This document shows positions 24,470-32,306 of a stretch of 36,085 nucleotides of DNA, one piece after another (the first letter of the stretch is position 1; each line of letters opens with the position of its first letter). The position numbers were made by a program, and so were the translations under genes. Below the pieces are notes generated by a model, which ran no database searches, had not been told where the DNA came from, and saw nothing but the letters and a program-made list of their open reading frames with translations. The stretch lies in assembly GCA_910588215.1 (NCBI GenBank), contig CAJUQJ010000041.1:1-36085 (forward strand), in the 5' to 3' direction. This DNA comes from an uncultured Lachnospiraceae bacterium. GTDB lineage: Bacteria; Bacillota; Clostridia; Lachnospirales; Lachnospiraceae.

Positions 24470-25534
24470 TCAGAGTTCGGACAGATCTAATCCCTGCGAT
24501 TCAAGGAGATGCTGCAGCTTGGAGAGTTTGCCAGTTAATTCTTTGACCTCGTCGGCAAGCGCATTATTCTGACTGGCCAATGAGCTGTTTTCGTCAGCAA
24601 GCGCATTATTCTGACTGGCCAATGAGTTGTTTTCGTCGGCAAGCGCGTTATTCTGACTGGCCAATGAGTTGTTTTCGTCGGTGAGCGCATTAATTTCATC
24701 AGCCAATGTATTGTTCTGATCGGTTAATATATTCCGCTCATCAAGAAGCGCTTTGGCCTTTTGGATCAGTGCCTCATTCTCAGCCGTCTGCCGGTCTATC
24801 AGATATTGAATATCTTGCTGTGTACGGTAATAATCTTCCCGTGCTTCGCATTCCATTCGGATGCGCTCTTCCTGTGTAAGCTGATATACAGTTCCGGCAG
24901 CCTCTTTGATCGATTCGTTTTTCAGTGCAAGCATATTGACCTCCTCCCAGGTGGTGGCTTTGAAGAAACCTGCCCAACAATCAAGCTGATGGTACCGGTC
25001 CTCTTCAGTGGCAAGATTTATCTGAGTTAAGTCTAACACGGAAAGACGTAATTTGTCACTATATAATGAATGATTTTTAACATTTAACAGCTGATAAGTG
25101 GCATAAAATTCGGGATGCTCAGAGAACAGCGTATAGTTGAGCAGGCCAATCTGGACAACGGGCCTGGCATCCAGATAATTTCTGCCAGCCTGAAGATGGT
25201 CAAAACTTCTGCAAAGATAACTAAGGGAACGTTCCACCCAGTTATGCTGATTGATCACCTGGAGTTCCAGATTAATAATGACGAGATCATTCAGGATGAC
25301 TCTGACATCCAGGATAAAGCTCTTGTCGGTGAAGGATGTGCCCAGTTCGATGGGATTGGTAATCTCCACAGTGCGGATTTCTTCTGTGGAAAGACGCAGG
25401 AGAGAACAGATCAGTCCCTTCAGTACATGATTGTTTTGTTGCAAGAGGGCGCGGAAAAGATAGTCGTTGGTCATTGGAATGGCAAGCGGGCCAGAGGTGG
25501 GAAATGGCTGATTTGATGTTTTGATGTGTGTCAT
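24470..25534 (-). CDS. Rpn-family PD-(D/E)XK nuclease with repetitive coiled-coil tail
   Basis: This protein belongs to the Rpn/PD-(D/E)XK transposase-like nuclease family (recombination-promoting nuclease). The N-terminal nuclease domain covers about residues 18-220: MTNDYLFRALL at the start, then LDVRVILND and INLELQV, giving the D and E-x-Q active-site signature. The remaining 130 residues are charged coiled coil. They include a 14-residue unit close to ALADENNSLASQNN repeated three times, with two diverged neighbours. The length is 354 aa. The start ATG 25534 has AAAGGA upstream. The gene is bounded on both sides by copies of repeat B, so the unit may have moved or duplicated as a cassette (inference). 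Rpn proteins stimulate recA-independent recombination in known cases, and some act in phage defence. Confidence 0.85.
   Translation of the reverse strand: MTHIKTSNQPFPTSGPLAIPMTNDYLFRALLQQNNHVLKGLICSLLRLSTEEIRTVEITNPIELGTSFTDKSFILDVRVILNDLVIINLELQVINQHNWVERSLSYLCRSFDHLQAGRNYLDARPVVQIGLLNYTLFSEHPEFYATYQLLNVKNHSLYSDKLRLSVLDLTQINLATEEDRYHQLDCWAGFFKATTWEEVNMLALKNESIKEAAGTVYQLTQEERIRMECEAREDYYRTQQDIQYLIDRQTAENEALIQKAKALLDERNILTDQNNTLADEINALTDENNSLASQNNALADENNSLASQNNALADENSSLASQNNALADEVKELTGKLSKLQHLLESQGLDLSEL
24551..24676 (-). repeat. Three near-identical 42-bp tandem repeats inside the Rpn gene
   Basis: Units at 24551-24592, 24593-24634 and 24635-24676 differ by only a few bases. A diverged unit follows to about 24718. 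Each encodes 14 residues, two heptads of coiled coil with asparagine and leucine at core positions. The repeats keep the frame, so gain or loss of a unit changes coiled-coil length only. Confidence 0.9.
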
Positions 25535-25602
25535 AGAAATGTCCTTTCTTTTGAAGAAGTGTCCGGGGATACTGAACGGTAGCCTCGAAATAGATGAAAT
25601 TA

Positions 25603-25631
25603 TTGATAAAATGATTGAAAGAATTGTACAA
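25603..25631 (-). promoter_or_regulatory. Possible promoter of the Rpn gene
   Basis: On the minus strand TTGTAC (25631-25626) and TATCAA (25608-25603) are spaced by 17 bp. They lie 69 bp upstream of the start codon. The match to consensus is moderate. Confidence 0.35.
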
Positions 25632-25642
25632 CTCTTTTAAGA

Positions 25643-25934
25643 TATAGTAAACGACATAATAAATTTCTGCTTCCTGCGCCTGCCAAAGCCATATACGAAA
25701 GCTTTGACAGGGACGAAAGTGAAATCTCTAATGTCATGATGCCGGGGTCAAAAGGTTTTTTGCCCCCTGATGCCTACGGATTGCTCCGCATTTCACGCTC
25801 CCGCAATCCTAAAAACATTCAAAATCCGCCCTATCGGGCTGCTTTTTCATGTTTTCCGGGTCCCAAAGTCATGTATTGACATGCAGGCATGTCATACATG
25901 AGCTTTTGACCTTGGCATCATGTCATTAACTATA
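25643..25934. repeat. Palindromic repeat B, right copy, interrupted by element A
   Basis: 25643-25737 continues across the insertion into 25927-25934. Removing element A and one 7-bp duplication (25738-25926) leaves 103 bp. This aligns over its whole length with 24357-24459, including the far end (ATTAACTATA here, GTTACCTATA there). Its ends TATAGTAAACGACAT and ATGTCATTAACTATA are imperfect inverted repeats. Confidence 0.8.
25738..25919 (+). mobile_element. Miniature inverted-repeat element A, long copy (182 bp)
   Basis: It begins GATGCCGGGGTCAAAAGG and ends CTTTTGACCTTGGCATC. A perfect 7-bp duplication ATGTCAT flanks it at 25731-25737 and 25920-25926. The first ~57 bp and last ~26 bp match the short copy at 20891 in reverse orientation. 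The ~100 bp in between are unique here and hold no ORF. From 25935 to about 26219 the sequence is A/T-rich and holds nothing I can assign. Confidence 0.88.
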
Positions 25935-26219
25935 GGTTATAGCATGCGACTGGAACAAAAGCAACAGAAACAGGCATGTAAGCTTGTAGAAAAATTGGAT
26001 TTGTTTTCATAAAAAGAAAAAGCATTGGATACAATATGTGGTATGAAAAAGCTTCTTCTTTTATAGAAGGCACAAGATGATGTATTGTGCATCTTTACGT
26101 CTGTACTTTGAGCTTACAGATAAAGGGTGAGAGATATTGCGCAGAACATCCTTGTCTTAAGTGAAGTAAGATCAGAGTTAATATGAAATAGCGGGGTACC
26201 AATGAATATCGTATATTAC

Positions 26220-26600
26220 GGCAACACCAAGGTGACCGAGACTTAAGCTATATGAGCCAAACTTTCTATAAGCTGTGTCAGAGCCGGTTGGCAAAAGAAT
26301 GCTGGCGTGACCGGGGACGGCCGATCGATCCTGAACAACAACTGGGCAGCGGTTTTCTTTGATCTTACGGAAGGCGCGCTGGTGGAGATTGCGGCTAGGG
26401 CGAAGGAGCGAGGTGCGGAACTTTTCGTTCTCGACAACGGGTGGTTTGGTACAAGATGTGGTGAGATATGAACTGCAGCATCGCGGAGTGTTATTCTGTC
26501 GGGTGGCCTGTGGATCGTCAGAGGAAGATTTCTCACAGGTATATTCTGGGAGTTTACGATCTCTATGAACGGTTGACCACGAAGTTTCCGCAGGTGTCCT
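26220..26600 (+). pseudogene. Remnant of a GH36 alpha-galactosidase
   Basis: Three collinear fragments of a GH36 protein are readable in different frames. First is SQTFYKLCQSRLAKECWRDR, then after a frameshift near 26325 LNNNWAAVFFDLTEGALVE and ELFVLDNGWFG. After a deletion of roughly 100 codons comes a piece reading W-stop-DMN (the KWDMN nucleophile region), then SHRYILGVYDLYERLTTKFP. Stop codons and frameshifts exclude a working enzyme. The N- and C-terminal domains are missing. The downstream piece to 26680 (FFRDRIETLLKRRG) is not recognisable as GH36. An intact gene would have degraded galacto-oligosaccharides, so this is decay of a carbohydrate locus. Confidence 0.82.
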
Positions 26601-26685
26601 ATAAATCCGGGAGCTGTGTATTGGAGAGGGTCCGGTTCTTCCGGGACCGGATTGAGACATTGCTGAAAAGGAGAGGATAAGATTT

Positions 26686-27897
26686 ATGGAGATCAACGTG
26701 ATTCCCCTTCCAGAAGAACAGTGGAAGGGCACGATCATACCTATGCGATATACGACGGAAGAGTATTATGATGTGCATCTGCAAAAGACGGCGGACGGAT
26801 ATGATATGACTATGCGTAGGAAGAGATTCGATACACCTGTGACACATTTCCCGGAGGAGTACGATTTCCCGGACAAGCTGTATCAGGATCATTGGGAAAA
26901 AGCCTATGCGTGGGGAATCGTAGAAGAAAAGGACGGGCGGCAGGAACTGCTTGCCTGTATCGAGACGTGCCCGGAGGAGTGGAGTAACCGCCTGATGGTC
27001 ACGGAATTGTGGGTTCATGAGAAAATAAGAAGACGGGGCGTTGGCCATGCGCTGATGGCGGTGGCGAAAGAGCAGGCAGTTTTAGAGCATCGACGGGCGG
27101 TCATTTTGGAGACGCAGTCCTGCAACGTGGGTGCGATCGCTTTTTATCAGCGGGAGGGGTTTGAGCCGATCGGGTTTGATACGTGCTGCTACAGCAACCG
27201 GGATGTGGAGAGAAAAGAGGTGCGGATCAACATGGGCTTTTTCTTGCGGCAGAAACAGAAAGAGACAGATGCCGGTCTTTTGATCCGCAAAGAGGAGCCC
27301 TGCGACTATCATCAGACAGAAGAGATGACGTTGAGAGCCTTTTGGAATAAGTATCGTATAGGATGCAACGAGCATCTCCTGGTGCATAAGATGCGGCAAA
27401 GCGATGTATACCTGCCTGAATTATCCAGGGTGGCGGTCGTCGGCAGCAAGATTGCAGGAGCAATCTTCTACTGCAAAGCCTGGCTGAAGCGGGGAGACGG
27501 GGAGAAGGAGGAAGCGCAGGTCAAGGAGATTCTGACGTTCGGGCCGCTCTGCGTGGCACCGGAATGGCAGGGCTGCGGTGTTGGCGGACGGTTGCTGGAG
27601 GAGTCGTTCGCGCTGGCAAGAGAAGCGGGATATGAAGGTATTGTGATCTTTGGCGAACCGGATTACTATTTGCGGCATGGACTGCAGACTTGCGACCATT
27701 TTGGCATTACGACGGCGGATGGGAAGAACTTTGACGCGTTTATGGGGATAGAACTCGTGGAAGGCGGGCTTGCGGATTTCGGTGGGAAATTTTATGAGTC
27801 GGAGATCTTCGAGAATCTGTCGGAGGAGGAGAACGAGACGTTTACAAGAGAATTTGACGCGCCGATCAAGCGGAAGTTCCCCGGACAGTGGGAGTAA
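26686..27897 (+). CDS. Protein with two GNAT acetyltransferase domains
   Basis: This 403-aa protein contains two tandem GNAT folds. The first has TELWVHEKIRRRGVGHALM and ends with CNVGAIAFYQREGF (about residues 60-180). The second has GPLCVAPEWQGCGVGGRLL and ends with GEPDYYLRHGL (about 270-370). Both acetyl-CoA loops (R/Q-x-x-G-x-G/A) look complete. The second half resembles the family with a GEPxYYxRxGF element, typical of small-molecule or peptide N-acetyltransferases. The start ATG 26686 follows AAAGGAGAGG. The gene begins right after the GH36 remnant and has no clear promoter of its own in the decayed DNA. The substrate is unknown. Confidence 0.8.
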   Translation: MEINVIPLPEEQWKGTIIPMRYTTEEYYDVHLQKTADGYDMTMRRKRFDTPVTHFPEEYDFPDKLYQDHWEKAYAWGIVEEKDGRQELLACIETCPEEWSNRLMVTELWVHEKIRRRGVGHALMAVAKEQAVLEHRRAVILETQSCNVGAIAFYQREGFEPIGFDTCCYSNRDVERKEVRINMGFFLRQKQKETDAGLLIRKEEPCDYHQTEEMTLRAFWNKYRIGCNEHLLVHKMRQSDVYLPELSRVAVVGSKIAGAIFYCKAWLKRGDGEKEEAQVKEILTFGPLCVAPEWQGCGVGGRLLEESFALAREAGYEGIVIFGEPDYYLRHGLQTCDHFGITTADGKNFDAFMGIELVEGGLADFGGKFYESEIFENLSEEENETFTREFDAPIKRKFPGQWE

Positions 27898-27898
27898 T

Positions 27899-28045
27899 AT
27901 GGCAATAGAACGATCTGAGATGCCGGAACTCACACAGTCACGGAAAAGCTATGTGTGCGGAGAAAATGAACATCCGTCTCTCTCAATGAAAGTTCGCCGC
28001 AAGCGGACCGCAAAACATTCTTTACATATCACCACACATATGTGA
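27899..28045 (+). CDS. Possible small ORF, 48 codons, unknown
   Basis: ATG 27899 lies two bases after the stop of the double-GNAT gene, with GGGAG five bases upstream. It opens a basic, polar 48-residue frame starting MAIERSEMPELTQSRK. No motif or membrane segment is seen. It could be a real coupled gene, a fragment of an older gene or chance. Beyond it, 28021-28062 holds an inverted repeat TTTACATA / TATGTAAA around a shorter one (TATCAC/GTGATA). I see no clear terminator up to the ABC genes at 28225. Confidence 0.25.
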   Translation: MAIERSEMPELTQSRKSYVCGENEHPSLSMKVRRKRTAKHSLHITTHM

Positions 28046-28224
28046 TACTGTTATTATGTAAAAGTTAATTCTTAACAGTCCCTTAGGACTGGGGGAGTGC
28101 ATGGCACAGAGTGATCCGTAGTGCATCCTTTGGTTTCGGCAGCAGTATGTTTCGCAACAGAAAAAGAGTGGTTAAGAATATTTTGTGATGAAACCGGTTA
28201 CAAATCCGAACGGGAGCAAATATC

Positions 28225-29205
28225 ATGATAAAAGCACAGAATCTCAGAAAAGTATACAAAATTAATGTCAAGCAATCCGGGCTGAGAGGCGCTTTCGGTA
28301 ATCTGTTCCATTCGGAATGGGTGGAGAAGGTGGCTGTGGCCGACCTGTCTTTTCAGATGAAGGAGGGCAGTGCTTTAGCCTGTATCGGGGAGAACGGCGC
28401 CGGGAAATCGACGCTGATCAAGATGATGATCGGAATCCTTACGCCGACAGCGGGACAGATCCGGGTCTTTGGGGAGGAACCCCGCAAGGCCGGACGTGAC
28501 TATTTGAGAAGGATCGGCGTTGTGTTTGGGCAGAAGACCAACCTCTGGACGGATATTCCGGTGATCGAGAGTTACCAGGCGGTAAAGACATTGTACAGGC
28601 TGGAGGAAAAAGCCTTCCGGCAAAATTATGACAGGGTGGTGGAACTTCTTACGCTGCAGTCGCTGCTTTCGGTTCCGGCCAGAAAGCTGTCGCTGGGGCA
28701 GCGGATGCGGGCGGATATCGGCATGGTCTTTCTACACAGTCCGGAGCTGCTGTTTCTGGACGAGCCTACGATCGGCCTGGATATCAATGTGAAACACACG
28801 ATCAGAACCTTTCTGCGACAGATGAACCGGGAGACGGGGACAGGCATTTTTCTGACCAGCCATGACCTGGACGATATCGATGAGATCTGCGACGATGCGG
28901 TCGTTCTGTCCGGCGGAAGGCTGATCTATGACGGCACTCTGGAGCAGCTGAAGCATCGGTTCGTGCAGGATAAAATGATACAGGTGGTGGGAAAGCAGGA
29001 GGGAGATATCCGCAGCCGCCTTCCGCTTTCGAAGATCAGTGTGGAGGGCCGGGTGACGAAGATCGTATATCCGGTCAGGGAATACTCGTCGGCGGAGGTG
29101 CTGGCTGCGGTGTCGGCCTGTTTTGCGATCGAGGATATTACCATCGAAGAGCCGGACATCGATGAAGTAGTGTCCAGGATCTTTGCGGGGGAGGGGACGG
29201 CATGA
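28225..29205 (+). CDS. ABC-2 type exporter ATP-binding protein
   Basis: This is the ATPase of an ABC-2 export complex. Walker A is GENGAGKST, the Q-loop region is VFGQKTNLW, the signature is LSLGQRMRADIG, Walker B is LLFLDEPTIGLD and the switch histidine is in LTSHDLDD. The N-terminal LRKVYKINVKQSGLRGAFGNL and the C-terminal domain after residue 230 fit the subfamily paired with DUF990-type permeases. The length is 326 aa. The start ATG 28225 follows GGGAG. The last codons overlap the next gene by 4 nt (ATGA), showing translational coupling. Confidence 0.92.
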   Translation: MIKAQNLRKVYKINVKQSGLRGAFGNLFHSEWVEKVAVADLSFQMKEGSALACIGENGAGKSTLIKMMIGILTPTAGQIRVFGEEPRKAGRDYLRRIGVVFGQKTNLWTDIPVIESYQAVKTLYRLEEKAFRQNYDRVVELLTLQSLLSVPARKLSLGQRMRADIGMVFLHSPELLFLDEPTIGLDINVKHTIRTFLRQMNRETGTGIFLTSHDLDDIDEICDDAVVLSGGRLIYDGTLEQLKHRFVQDKMIQVVGKQEGDIRSRLPLSKISVEGRVTKIVYPVREYSSAEVLAAVSACFAIEDITIEEPDIDEVVSRIFAGEGTA

Positions 29206-29999
29206 GGACTTTCTGGAGACTTACGGCGATTTCCATGCAGAGTCAGCTATATTACAGAACAAGCTTTCTTTTGAATCTGCTAAGCCCGATCGTGCTGCTT
29301 TTCGGCCAGTATCTGTTATGGGCGGCGCTTTATGAGCAGCAGGGCGGCGCGGCCATCGGCGGAATGGAACAGCGTGAGATGTTCGCCTACATACTACTCG
29401 CTTTCGCCATGAGCAATCTGCTCAACTGGGCAGGAGAGAACCGGCTGTCGCGGGAGATCAAGACCGGGCAGGTGGCGGCCAGATGTGTCCGGCCGGCGGC
29501 TTTTCTGACACAGTATCTGGCGGAGATGCTGGGAGCACTGCTTATTCAGGGAGCGGTCAACCTGCTCGTGGTTTTTGCAGGATTTGTATGTTTCGGCAAA
29601 TATATGACAGTTCCGTCAATTTCAGTGCTGCCGAGGTTTATCCCGTGCCTGATCCTTGCGGTGACGCTGCGGCTTATGATGATAGATGTCTTCAGTCTGC
29701 TCTGTTTCTTTACTACGGGCTATCTGGGGATTTCCTGGACGCGGGCGGCGTTGTTTGACTTTTTCTCCGGTGCCATGATCCCGGTGGCGTTGTTTCCGGA
29801 GTGGCTGAAGGCTATAGCCTGCCGGACTCCTTTTCCTTATATGCTGCAGGCGCCGGTGGCAGTGCTTCTGGGACAGGACACCCTGGTCGGACTGCCGGCA
29901 GTGTATGGACTGCAGCTGGTGTGGATTCTGATCTTTTTGGGACTTCACGGTCTGATCTATGGTCTGGCGCGCAGAAATCTGACGATCGCGGGAGGATGA
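29202..29999 (+). CDS. ABC-2 type exporter permease subunit 1
   Basis: This is a 265-aa membrane protein with about six hydrophobic segments. The N-terminal part, SQLYYRTSFLLNLLSPIVLL, is typical of ABC-2 permeases of the DUF990 type. A conserved amphipathic region with FFSGAMIPVALFP precedes the last two segments. It pairs with the next gene as the two half-permeases of one exporter. The substrate is unknown; such systems export lipids, peptides or drugs. The ATG overlaps the ATPase stop. Confidence 0.85.
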   Translation: MRTFWRLTAISMQSQLYYRTSFLLNLLSPIVLLFGQYLLWAALYEQQGGAAIGGMEQREMFAYILLAFAMSNLLNWAGENRLSREIKTGQVAARCVRPAAFLTQYLAEMLGALLIQGAVNLLVVFAGFVCFGKYMTVPSISVLPRFIPCLILAVTLRLMMIDVFSLLCFFTTGYLGISWTRAALFDFFSGAMIPVALFPEWLKAIACRTPFPYMLQAPVAVLLGQDTLVGLPAVYGLQLVWILIFLGLHGLIYGLARRNLTIAGG

Positions 30000-30011
30000 A
30001 GTTGTTTGTGG

Positions 30012-30030
30012 CTCCGGGATGGAGGTAAAG
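30012..30030 (+). promoter_or_regulatory. SD-leader block between the two permease genes
   Basis: GCTCCGGGATGGAGGTAAAG precedes ATG 30031. It is the short form of the recurring leader end, here inside an operon. GGAGG is the ribosome binding site, so the in-frame ATG at 30019 is not used. Confidence 0.65.
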
Positions 30031-30810
30031 ATGATCAAGATTTTTCTAAACATGAAAGCACAGTATATTAAAACGGAGATGGAGTACAGCGCCAACTTTT
30101 GGATGATGCTGTTTTCCGGTGTGCTCACCCGGTTAGTGAGTATGGCGGCACCTTTCGTGATCTACAGCAATCTTCCTGACATTGCCGGCTGGAAGAGAGA
30201 CGAGATCTATTTGATCCTGTCCTTTCTTTTTATTGCGGAGGGCCTGTGCAGTGTTCTGTTTGAAGGAATCTGGCAGATGCCGGCCATGGTGTTTGACGGT
30301 AAATTTGACTGTATTCTGTCCAGACCCGTCTCGCCTTTGTTTCAGGTATTGTCATATGGAATGGGGCTGCAGGGGATCAGCGTCTTTCTGGTGGGTGCGG
30401 TCAGTCTGCCGGTATTCTTAAGGAGATTGGGACTCTTCCATTTGCGGGGCGTGATCTTAAGCCTGTTTTTTGTTTTATGCGGGACACTGCTTTGTATGTC
30501 CATTTATTTGATAGGTAACTGTGTGGTCTTCTGGTTTGACGCCGGCGGCAGGACGACGATTCCCTATACGCTGTCACGGGTAGGGCAGTATGCCAGATAT
30601 CCGCTGGAGATCTATCCGGGGATCATGCGTTTCCTGCTGTTGTTCCTTGTGCCATATGGCTTCATCTGTATCGTACCGGTGGAGATTCTGCGGGGCAGCA
30701 GCCCTATGAGCTTCTGTTATAGCATTGCCGGGGGCAGCCTTGGGTTTTTCCTGTTGGCGCGGGCCGTGTTCTACCGGGGAATCAGGCATTATGAGAGTGT
30801 GGGGATGTGA
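30031..30810 (+). CDS. ABC-2 type exporter permease subunit 2
   Basis: This is a 259-aa membrane protein of the same DUF990-like permease type as its neighbour. It has an N-terminal amphipathic segment KAQYIKTEMEYSANFWMML and six hydrophobic stretches, ending in SLGFFLLARAVFYRGIRHYES. It is 31 nt behind permease 1 and completes the ATPase-permease-permease exporter. The start at ATG 30031 is preferred over ATG 30019 because the four codons between them contain the Shine-Dalgarno sequence. Confidence 0.85.
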   Translation: MIKIFLNMKAQYIKTEMEYSANFWMMLFSGVLTRLVSMAAPFVIYSNLPDIAGWKRDEIYLILSFLFIAEGLCSVLFEGIWQMPAMVFDGKFDCILSRPVSPLFQVLSYGMGLQGISVFLVGAVSLPVFLRRLGLFHLRGVILSLFFVLCGTLLCMSIYLIGNCVVFWFDAGGRTTIPYTLSRVGQYARYPLEIYPGIMRFLLLFLVPYGFICIVPVEILRGSSPMSFCYSIAGGSLGFFLLARAVFYRGIRHYESVGM

Positions 30811-30918
30811 GGCAGGATTTTCGAGGTGTCAGCAAAAGTCGGGTTGGCGTCTTGGCTTACTGTAGAAGTAACCTGTTGGTCAGGAGTACGCATTACACTG
30901 CGGACTCCGTGAACGCGC

Positions 30919-30945
30919 CAAAATCTCCGATTTTGTGTGTATAAT
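30919..30945 (+). promoter_or_regulatory. Hairpin and TATAAT box upstream of the glycan genes
   Basis: CAAAATC-TCC-GATTTTG (30919-30935) forms a 7-bp stem, and a perfect TATAAT follows at 30940-30945. Transcription would start near 30952, about 100 nt before the GH88 gene. The inverted repeat covers the spacer and -35 region, so it could be an operator. It could also end the exporter mRNA. There is no convincing -35. Confidence 0.4.
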
Positions 30946-31055
30946 TTTCTAAACCCCATTTCTATTCATGGTGATGTCATAATGTAGGATATGGGTGTTT
31001 AGGAAAGCATTGTATGAAAAGAAAAATAGAGTAAGATGACAAGGGGGAAAGTCAC

Positions 31056-32195
31056 ATGAAGGATTTTTTACAGGAAAAAGACGAAGAATGGCTTCAGGAA
31101 ATATTCGAGAAGCTGGATCGGAAAGTGATGCGTGAATGTGGGCGTCTGGAGGACAGGATTCCCTATATCCCGGTGAACGGCAGATATTCTGAAGACTGGG
31201 GTGAGAAGGATATTGCCTGGTGGACGAACGGCTTCTGGGGCGGGCTGCTCTGGCAGATGTATCATGCCACGAACAGACCGGAGTATCGCAGGAGCGCTGA
31301 GAGGGTGGAGGAGAGGCTGGACCGCTCTTTGGAAGAGTATGAGAATCTGTATCATGATGTGGGATTTATGTGGATGCATACGGCGGTGGCGGACTACAGT
31401 CTTACGGGTAACCGTAAGTCTTATGTCAGAGGACAGCATGCTGCGAACCTGCTGGCGGGGCGGTTTAATGTGCTTGGGAATTATATCCGTGCATGGAATG
31501 ATGATAAGGCCGGCTGGATGATCGTGGACTGTCTGATGAACTTGTCGCTTCTGTACTGGGCTACGGAGCAGACAGATGACCCGCGATTTGCCGCGATCGC
31601 GAGACGGCACGCGGATACTGCGTTGGAGAAGGTTCTGCGGCCTGACGGTTCCTGTAATCATATCGCGATCCTAAATCCGGAGACCGGAGAAGTGGAGGGA
31701 TTGCCCGGCGGCCAGGGCTACGGGGAAGGTTCGGCCTGGTCCAGAGGACAGGCATGGGCTGTATATGGCTTTGCGATCAGCTATGCACACACGAAGGAGC
31801 AGAGATATCTGGATGCGGCGAAGCGGGTGGCGCATTATTTTATTGCCAATGTGGCGATGCATGACTACCTGCCGCTTAGTGACTTCCGTGCACCAAAGGA
31901 ACCGCTCTATTATGACTCTACTGCGGGTGCCTGTGCAGTGTGCGGCCTGCTGGAGGTTGCCGCCCATGTGCCGGAATTGGAGAAGCCTCTCTACGAACAG
32001 TCAGCGCTGCGGATGCTGCGGGCATTGGAGGAGAATTTCTGCAACTGGAATGAGGAGGAAGACGGAATCCTTGGAATGGGGAAGGTTGCCTATCATGAGG
32101 AGGGGGACCGGCAGCAGGTGCCGATTATTTACGGAGATTATTTCTTTGCGGAAGCAGTGTTGCGGCTGATGGGGAAGGATTTCTTCATCTGGTGA
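31056..32195 (+). CDS. GH88 unsaturated glucuronyl hydrolase
   Basis: This is a cytoplasmic glycoside hydrolase of family 88. It removes the 4,5-unsaturated uronate from the non-reducing end of oligosaccharides left by polysaccharide lyases (chondroitin, hyaluronan or related glycans). The alpha/alpha-barrel helices are recognisable: WWTNGFWGGLLWQMYHATN, HDVGFMWMHTA with Asp101, and VDCLMNLSLLYWA with Asp158. These two are the expected catalytic pair. GSAWSRGQAWAVYGF and YYDSTAGACAVCGLLE follow. The length of 379 aa is typical. The start ATG 31056 follows AAGGGGG. No lyase is in the window. It shares direction with the DUF2264 gene 111 nt downstream. Confidence 0.9.
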   Translation: MKDFLQEKDEEWLQEIFEKLDRKVMRECGRLEDRIPYIPVNGRYSEDWGEKDIAWWTNGFWGGLLWQMYHATNRPEYRRSAERVEERLDRSLEEYENLYHDVGFMWMHTAVADYSLTGNRKSYVRGQHAANLLAGRFNVLGNYIRAWNDDKAGWMIVDCLMNLSLLYWATEQTDDPRFAAIARRHADTALEKVLRPDGSCNHIAILNPETGEVEGLPGGQGYGEGSAWSRGQAWAVYGFAISYAHTKEQRYLDAAKRVAHYFIANVAMHDYLPLSDFRAPKEPLYYDSTAGACAVCGLLEVAAHVPELEKPLYEQSALRMLRALEENFCNWNEEEDGILGMGKVAYHEEGDRQQVPIIYGDYFFAEAVLRLMGKDFFIW

Positions 32196-32283
32196 GCAGG
32201 AAAGACATGGGTATAAGTGTGAAAAGAATACCTATGGCAACAGGTCAGCGCATTTACTGCGCCGATCTTTCAACTATAAGTTT

Positions 32284-32306
32284 GTGGCTTCGACATGGAG
32301 GTAAAG
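32284..32306 (+). promoter_or_regulatory. SD-leader block before the DUF2264 gene
   Basis: The block ends in GCTTCGACATGGAGGTAAAG, a short form of the repeated leader. A small GCGCA-TTTAC-TGCGC hairpin lies about 25 nt further upstream, as in the longer copies, which also place a GC-rich hairpin before this block. Confidence 0.6.

Noticed and set aside
24551..24718. CRISPR-like array from regularly spaced repeats
   Set aside because: The 42-bp units are contiguous without spacers and encode an in-frame coiled coil.
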